From VMDJ01 sp038146785 (GTDB lineage Bacteria > Pseudomonadota > Gammaproteobacteria > Chromatiales > Chromatiaceae), in contig JAYQSI010000023.1 of the NCBI GenBank assembly GCA_038146785.1, forward strand, positions 1 through 7,310: a stretch of DNA of 7,310 bases. The letters run 5' to 3'. Position 1 is the stretch's first letter, and every line of letters starts with the position of its first letter. Under the pieces are notes generated by a model, which saw only the letters and a program-made list of their open reading frames with translations, ran no database searches and had not been told where the DNA came from. Positions 1 through 4,401 of this stretch are shown here, in pieces. The translations under genes were made by a program, and so were the position numbers.

Positions 1-1280
1 TTATAGCTACTTGGAATGTCGTTGTCGGTAGCCACGGCTTCAAGGTCTCGAAACATTTGTTGAAGATTACCTGCGACAGTGATTTCTTCGACGGGATAAG
101 CGATCTCACCATTTTCAACCCAAAAGCCAGCGGCACCCCGTGAGTAATCACCGGTAACTGTATTACTGCCTTGGCCCATTAGTTCGGTGATGTAGAGACC
201 TGACCCCATCTCTTTGAGTAATGCTTCGCGCGACTGGCCAGTGCTTTGAATAATCGGATTACGTACGCCTCCGGCATGACCGGTTGTTGTCATCTTGAGC
301 TTGCGCGCACTGTAGTTATCTAAAAGATAGGTGGTTAAGTGGCCTGCATCGATCAATTTTTTATCGGTTGTTGCCACGCCTTCGTTATCGAAGGGTGCGC
401 TACCCAGCGCCTGCAACAGGTGAGGTTGCTCAGCAATGTTGACCCAATCCGGAAAGAGCTGTTCATTTAGCTTGCCGCCTAAGAAGCTTGCATCGCGATA
501 AATGGCTGAACCACGCATGGCCCCAAACAAGCCGCGCATCAGACCACCTGCCATCTCTGCGCTAAACAGCACAGGGCATTTCGTGGTTTTAATCTTGCGA
601 CTGTTTAATCGAGCGATTGCACGTTCAGCGGCTTTTAAGCCAACGCTCTCAGCGCTATCTAATTTATTGGCTAAGCGACTTGAGCTATACCAGTAGTCGC
701 GCTGCATTTGATCGCCTGTGCCGGCAATCACTGAGCAACTTAAGCTATGACGCGTGGCAGGGTAGCCGCCGACAAAACCATGACTGTTTGCATAGACATA
801 AGCGGTCGCTTGCGTGTGTGTGCTCGCGCCTTCTGAGTTACTGATGCGAGCATCAGCTTCACGTGCCGCTGTTTCACATCGTAGGGCGATATCTGCTGCA
901 TCGTCTGCACTGACATCCCAATGGTGATTGAGATCAAGATCAGGAATTGATGATGCCATCTTGTCAGCGTCGGCGAGTCCCGCTGCGGGATCTTCTGAGG
1001 TGTACTTTGCAATACGACAGGCCGCTTCAACAGTTTCTTTGATTGCATTTGACGTGAGGTCAGTAGTGCTTGCTGAGCCTTTACGCTGACCAAAATAGAC
1101 GGTGACGCCTAAGCCATGATCACTGGTGCGCTCGATCGTTTCGATCTCGCCGAGACGAACACCAACATCTAATCCACTTTGCGCATGCACGGCAGCTTCT
1201 GCTTGTGATGCACCTTGTTGTTTTGCTTCATCGAGTAAATTGGCAACAACGTTTTGTAAGCTTTCTAAAGAATGACTCAT
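1..1280 (-). CDS. pmbA: PmbA/TldE, non-catalytic subunit of the TldD-TldE metalloprotease (3' end missing)
   Basis: This is the TldE (PmbA) half of the cytoplasmic TldD/TldE protease. In E. coli that protease removes the leader of microcin B17 and degrades the antitoxin CcdA. The ATG at 1280 begins MSHSLESLQNVV, and the frame stays open for 426 codons to the left edge without a stop. Against the roughly 450-residue family length, about 18-24 C-terminal residues are missing. Family landmarks are HLLQALGSAPFDNEGV (about residues 285-300), SARKLK and TTGHAGG (about 320-335), and TELMGQG followed by TGDYSRGAAGFWVENGE (about 361-385). The HExxxH zinc motif of TldD is absent, as expected for TldE. 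The start overlaps the tldD stop (ATGA). A GGTGG about nine bases upstream is a weak ribosome binding site, so coupling to tldD translation is likely. Identity is secure; only the end is unseen. Confidence 0.95.
   Translation of the reverse strand, partial: MSHSLESLQNVVANLLDEAKQQGASQAEAAVHAQSGLDVGVRLGEIETIERTSDHGLGVTVYFGQRKGSASTTDLTSNAIKETVEAACRIAKYTSEDPAAGLADADKMASSIPDLDLNHHWDVSADDAADIALRCETAAREADARISNSEGASTHTQATAYVYANSHGFVGGYPATRHSLSCSVIAGTGDQMQRDYWYSSSRLANKLDSAESVGLKAAERAIARLNSRKIKTTKCPVLFSAEMAGGLMRGLFGAMRGSAIYRDASFLGGKLNEQLFPDWVNIAEQPHLLQALGSAPFDNEGVATTDKKLIDAGHLTTYLLDNYSARKLKMTTTGHAGGVRNPIIQSTGQSREALLKEMGSGLYITELMGQGSNTVTGDYSRGAAGFWVENGEIAYPVEEITVAGNLQQMFRDLEAVATDNDIPSSY
1277..1280 (-). 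other. ATGA start/stop overlap coupling tldD and pmbA
   Basis: On the minus strand the four bases ATGA hold the pmbA start codon (ATG, 1280-1278) and the tldD stop codon (TGA, 1279-1277). This is a standard arrangement for translational coupling by ribosome reinitiation. It fits two subunits of a heterodimer made in matched amounts. The pmbA ribosome binding site is weak (GGTGG, about nine bases upstream), which agrees with coupling. Confidence 0.85.
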
Positions 1281-2719
1281 GCAGCGGTACCACCAACAGT
1301 CATTTGGTCAATCTTTAATGTCGGCTGACCGACACCAACCGGCACGCTTTGACCTTCTTTACCGCAGACGCCAACACCGTTATCGAGTTTAAGGTCGTTA
1401 CCCACCATGCTGATTTGGGTCATTGATTCAGGGCCGTTACCAATTAAGGTGGCGCCTTTCACAGGCTTGGTGATCTTGCCGTTTTCAATCAGATAGGCTT
1501 CGTTGGCTGAGAAAACAAACTTGCCTGAGGTGATATCAACTTGGCCGCCGCCAAAGTTAACCGCATAAAGTCCTTTATCAACAGATGCGATGATTTCATT
1601 AGGATCACTTTCGCCTGCCAACATATATGTATTTGTCATGCGAGGCATGGGTAGGTGTGCATAGGATTCACGACGACCATTGCCCGTTGTGGGCATGCCC
1701 ATCAATCGTGCATTCATCTTGTCTTGCATATAACCTTTTAGGATGCCGTTTTCTATGAGCACCGTGTTTTGAGACGGCGTGCCTTCATCATCAATGCTCA
1801 ATGAGCCACGACGCCCATCCATCGTGCCGTCATCTACAACCGTGACTAACGGCGAAGCAACTTGCTCACCGATTCGACCTGAGAAAGCAGAGGTCCCTTT
1901 ACGGTTAAAGTCACCTTCAAGACCGTGCCCCACCGCTTCGTGCAATAACACGCCGGGCCAACCTGGGCCGAGCACAACTGGAAGCATGCCCGCTGGCGCA
2001 TCGACCGCTTCAAGATTCACCAAGGCTTGGCGTACGGCTTCTTTGGCATAGCCTTCGGCTTTGTCTTCATTTAAGAAGAACTCAAGTGAAGTGCGAGCAC
2101 CGCCACCACAGCTCGCTTGTTCACGACGACCGTTTTGTTCAACGATCACGCTGACATTCATACGTACCAAAGGGCGTACATCTCCGGCCATCTCGCCTTG
2201 CTCATTGATCACTAGCACGGTGTCGTGTGCTGCAACCATACTCACGGTGACCTGCTTAACGCGTGGATCTTGAGCGCGTGCTAAAGCATCGAGCTTTTTC
2301 ATCAAATCAAGCTTTTGTGACTCGCTTAGGGTGTCGAGTGGATTGATCGCAGGGTAGAGCGCTTTCGCATCTCTCTGAGATTTCAGGCCAAAATGACTGT
2401 CTTGTTGATGATGTGCAATAGCACGAGCTGCACTGGCAGCGTCTAAAAGTGCATTGGTTGATAGTTCATCGGTATACGCAAAGCCGGTTTTCTCACCACT
2501 GATAGCACGCAAGCCTGCGCCTTGTTCAATGTTGTGGTTGCCTTCTTTGATGATGCCGTCATCAAGAATCCAAGACTCAAGACGCGAGTACTGAAAGTAC
2601 AGATCAGCCGCATCAATTTGGCGGCTGAGTAAGCGATCCATCACTTTGTTGATGGCTGAGTCGTTAAGCCCGGGTTTGTCGAGCAGGGTGGCTTTCGCCA
2701 GATCTAAAGGTGTTGTCAT
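1277..2719 (-). CDS. tldD: TldD, zinc metalloprotease subunit of TldD-TldE
   Basis: This is the catalytic subunit of the TldD/TldE heterodimer, a cytoplasmic zinc protease that takes unfolded peptides, such as RiPP precursors and released antitoxins, into a central channel. The protein is complete at 480 residues, matching the usual length of about 480. The zinc motif HEAVGH lies at residues 260-265 (HExxxH: H260, E261, H265). The third ligand is expected to be Cys452 in GVGVCGKEGQS. Other strongly conserved blocks are the stretch after the zinc motif (GLEGDFNRKGTSAFSG), GNGRRESYAHLPMPRMTNT (347-365), FGGGQVDITSGKFVFS (389-404) and the C-terminal VGQPTLKIDQMTVGG. The start is ATG at 2719, 12 bases after the amidase stop. 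No purine-rich ribosome binding site is visible in the 20 bases upstream, so translation may rely on coupling. The TGA stop overlaps the pmbA start. All catalytic residues are present and the enzyme should be active. Confidence 0.97.
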   Translation of the reverse strand: MTTPLDLAKATLLDKPGLNDSAINKVMDRLLSRQIDAADLYFQYSRLESWILDDGIIKEGNHNIEQGAGLRAISGEKTGFAYTDELSTNALLDAASAARAIAHHQQDSHFGLKSQRDAKALYPAINPLDTLSESQKLDLMKKLDALARAQDPRVKQVTVSMVAAHDTVLVINEQGEMAGDVRPLVRMNVSVIVEQNGRREQASCGGGARTSLEFFLNEDKAEGYAKEAVRQALVNLEAVDAPAGMLPVVLGPGWPGVLLHEAVGHGLEGDFNRKGTSAFSGRIGEQVASPLVTVVDDGTMDGRRGSLSIDDEGTPSQNTVLIENGILKGYMQDKMNARLMGMPTTGNGRRESYAHLPMPRMTNTYMLAGESDPNEIIASVDKGLYAVNFGGGQVDITSGKFVFSANEAYLIENGKITKPVKGATLIGNGPESMTQISMVGNDLKLDNGVGVCGKEGQSVPVGVGQPTLKIDQMTVGGTAA

Positions 2720-2731
2720 AGTGGATTGTGT

Positions 2732-3550
2732 TTAATTGCACTTCAATTGACGATGCTGCAGACAAGGAAAGTTGCGGCGTGTATTGGTTTGGAAATCATG
2801 ATTGATATTACCGATTGCAAAACCATTGCCTTTGTCACGCTTATCTAAAACGCTACCCCATGGGTCAACAATCATGCTGTGGCCATGCGTTTCACGGCCT
2901 TTGACGTGGAAGCCGCCCTGGTCAGCAGCAATAACATAAGCCAAATTCTCAATTGCGCGAGCACGCACAAGGGTTTCCCAGTGTGCACGTCCTGTGACAG
3001 CAGTAAAGGCAGCAGGTAGTGCAATCACCTCTGCGCCTTTATCGATCATGGCGCGGAACAGCTCAGGAAAGCGTAAGTCATAACATACCGCAACGCCGAG
3101 TTTGCCGACAGGTGAGTCGATCACGGTGACACTGTCACCTGGCTCGATGGTATTTGATTCGTTAAAGGTTTCCGCAGACTCGACAATGTTCACATCAAAC
3201 AGGTGGCGCTTGTCGTAGCGCCCTACTTCTTGCCCGCGATCATTAAAGATCAAGCTAGATGCGCGCCACTTGGATTGATCATCACCTTCTAAAGGAATGG
3301 TGCCGCCAACGATCCAAATGCCAAGTCGTGCTGCAACGCGTGACAGAAATTGTTGCAGCGGGCCATCACCTTGAGTTTCACGAAACGGTAAGACGTCTTT
3401 ACACGAGTTGCCAAGAAAGGCGAAAGACTCTGGTAGCACGGCGAGCTTGGCGCCTTGTCGAGCAGCCTCTTCAAGCATTTTCTCGGTCGCAAGAAGGTTT
3501 GCATTGATATTGGTGCCTGAGGCTAGCTGGATAGCCGCAACCTTTGTCAT
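2732..3550 (-). CDS. Carbon-nitrogen hydrolase, Nit/deaminated-glutathione-amidase type
   Basis: This is a nitrilase-superfamily amidase, cytoplasmic (no signal peptide), of 272 residues from the ATG at 3550. The Glu-Lys-Cys catalytic triad is visible: E41 in LPESFAFLG, K114 in RYDKRHLFD and C156 in GVAVCYDLRFPELFR. The additional conserved Glu lies in the downstream AHWETLVRARAIEN block, and the C-terminal FPCLQHRQLK tail is typical of the branch. Close relatives (Nit1, E. coli YbeM type) hydrolyse deaminated glutathione, a transaminase side product, to 2-oxoglutarate and Cys-Gly. That substrate is inferred from family resemblance; an omega-amidase-like activity is the alternative. In gammaproteobacteria the gene regularly lies between yhdP and tldD, as here. 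Start choice: MTKVAAIQLASG aligns with the family N-terminus and has a short GAG seven bases upstream. ATG at 3562 (adding MSYG) and TTG at 3595 are also in frame. The gene ends 12 bases before tldD. Confidence 0.9.
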   Translation of the reverse strand: MTKVAAIQLASGTNINANLLATEKMLEEAARQGAKLAVLPESFAFLGNSCKDVLPFRETQGDGPLQQFLSRVAARLGIWIVGGTIPLEGDDQSKWRASSLIFNDRGQEVGRYDKRHLFDVNIVESAETFNESNTIEPGDSVTVIDSPVGKLGVAVCYDLRFPELFRAMIDKGAEVIALPAAFTAVTGRAHWETLVRARAIENLAYVIAADQGGFHVKGRETHGHSMIVDPWGSVLDKRDKGNGFAIGNINHDFQTNTRRNFPCLQHRQLKCN

Positions 3551-3574
3551 GCCGTAGCTCATGAAGTCTGTCGC

Positions 3575-3603
3575 CTTATCAAATCGAATTTTCAATATGT
3601 TAA
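3575..3603 (-). promoter_or_regulatory. Candidate sigma-70-type promoter for the amidase-tldD-pmbA genes
   Basis: Within the only real intergenic gap (3551-3642), the minus strand reads TTAACA (3603-3598; 5 of 6 to TTGACA), then exactly 17 bases, then GATAAG (3580-3575; 4 of 6 to TATAAT). Transcription would start near 3568, just upstream of the ATG at 3562 or 3550, and would exclude the TTG at 3595 as a start. The surrounding bases are AT-rich compared with the flanking genes. No hairpin followed by a T-run is seen after the yhdP stop, so read-through from yhdP is also expected. This is a pattern match only; matches of this quality also occur by chance. Confidence 0.3.
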
Positions 3604-3642
3604 CGAATGCGTACCCAGCTGTCTGAGTTAATGCACATTTAT

Positions 3643-4401
3643 TTAGCGTCGTCGCCTTTTAGGTTTTAAGCGTACGTTGGAAGATGTTTTGCGATCTTCG
3701 GTAGGCTTCACCATGTCCTTCTGTTGGTCTGTCGCTTTCTTGCTTTCTTTGCCGGTCAACGCATTGAATAAGCGAGAGAAAGCGCCGCTAGTATCAAGTG
3801 CTGAAAGTTGAGGGTCATCCCAAGCGCCGGTAACCTCATAGTCGAAACGGTAAGCGCGGTTGATGCGATCGCCTAAAACCTGCTGCGCGAGGAAAGTAGC
3901 AATGCCAGTGACAGGGCCGCCAACAGCAGACGCGGCGAGCGGCAAAAGCGTATCTAAATCCGGTGTGACATTAACGCGCAGATCAAAGTCTTCTGCGACC
4001 AGTCCAATACGGCCACCGAGGTCAATCACTCCTGTGGCGCCTTGCATGTGAAAGTTTGAGGTCGCTGCCTGACCTAAACCAATACCAAAATCGGCACTGA
4101 TATAGTCATAGCTATAACCTTTTTTTAGCACATCGCCGAAGTCGAGTCTTAGGCGCTTACCGATAGCATCTAGGTTCAACAAGCCGAGCACACGGGTGAT
4201 ACCGGGCTCTAAATCATTCAGACGTCCCTTGCTGTAACGCATCGACGCGAGACCTTCAATCGACGCCATATGAAACTGCCCAGGGTGACCCGGCCAAGAG
4301 AGTGACGTGATCTTTGCTTCGAGTGAAGACTCTGATGTGTGCTCAGCAAAACCGAGTTGCTTTAGTAGCTTGCCGATATCGGTGACAGTTAATCTCGCCA
4401 T
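3643..4401 (-). CDS. yhdP: YhdP C-terminal part, separated from the rest of the gene by a frameshift
   Basis: This frame encodes the last part of YhdP, not an independent gene. From about position 4389 it reads TVTDIGKLLKQLGF and continues for 248 codons with the conserved C-terminal YhdP/AsmA-like signature. That includes EPGITRVLGLLNLDAIGKRL, LDFGDVLKKGYSYDYI, GRIGLVAEDFDLRVNVTP, LAASAVGGPVTG and YEVTGAWDDPQ. The listed start is the first ATG of the frame (4401). It has no ribosome binding site, lies inside the end of the upstream yhdP frame, and would give a protein without a membrane anchor, so real initiation there is unlikely. The frame is closed upstream by a TGA at 4413-4411. The last 35 or so residues form a polar, probably disordered tail ending KPKRRRR. 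The TAA stop at 3645-3643 is followed by a gap of about 92 bases before the amidase. Confidence 0.85.
   Translation of the reverse strand: MARLTVTDIGKLLKQLGFAEHTSESSLEAKITSLSWPGHPGQFHMASIEGLASMRYSKGRLNDLEPGITRVLGLLNLDAIGKRLRLDFGDVLKKGYSYDYISADFGIGLGQAATSNFHMQGATGVIDLGGRIGLVAEDFDLRVNVTPDLDTLLPLAASAVGGPVTGIATFLAQQVLGDRINRAYRFDYEVTGAWDDPQLSALDTSGAFSRLFNALTGKESKKATDQQKDMVKPTEDRKTSSNVRLKPKRRRR

Noticed and set aside
502..844. Overlapping short plus-strand open frames antisense to pmbA
   Set aside because: They are low-complexity translations antisense to well-conserved coding sequence, with no ribosome binding site or family resemblance.
740..1093. Minus-strand open frame of 117 codons inside pmbA
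   Set aside because: It is an out-of-frame shadow: pmbA itself is read through this stretch in another frame with clear family motifs, and the shadow has no recognisable domain.
1779..2273. Plus-strand open frames antisense to tldD
   Set aside because: They lie opposite the most conserved part of tldD, including the zinc motif; the open frames follow from the codon use of tldD.
1..2719. A RiPP or toxin-antitoxin locus built around TldD/TldE
   Set aside because: TldD/TldE process such peptides elsewhere, but no precursor peptide, modifying enzyme or toxin-antitoxin gene is present in the window. The neighbours are the usual housekeeping cluster.
3596..3645. An intrinsic terminator after yhdP
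   Set aside because: No stable GC-rich hairpin followed by a T-run could be found on the minus strand in the gap.
4120..4126. A seven-A run on the minus strand in the 3' part of yhdP, reading CTA AAA AAA, resembling a -1 slippery heptamer
   Set aside because: It does not coincide with the observed frame change. Conserved sequence on both sides (FGDVLKKGYSYDY) is already in one frame, and a -1 slip here meets a TAG two codons later.
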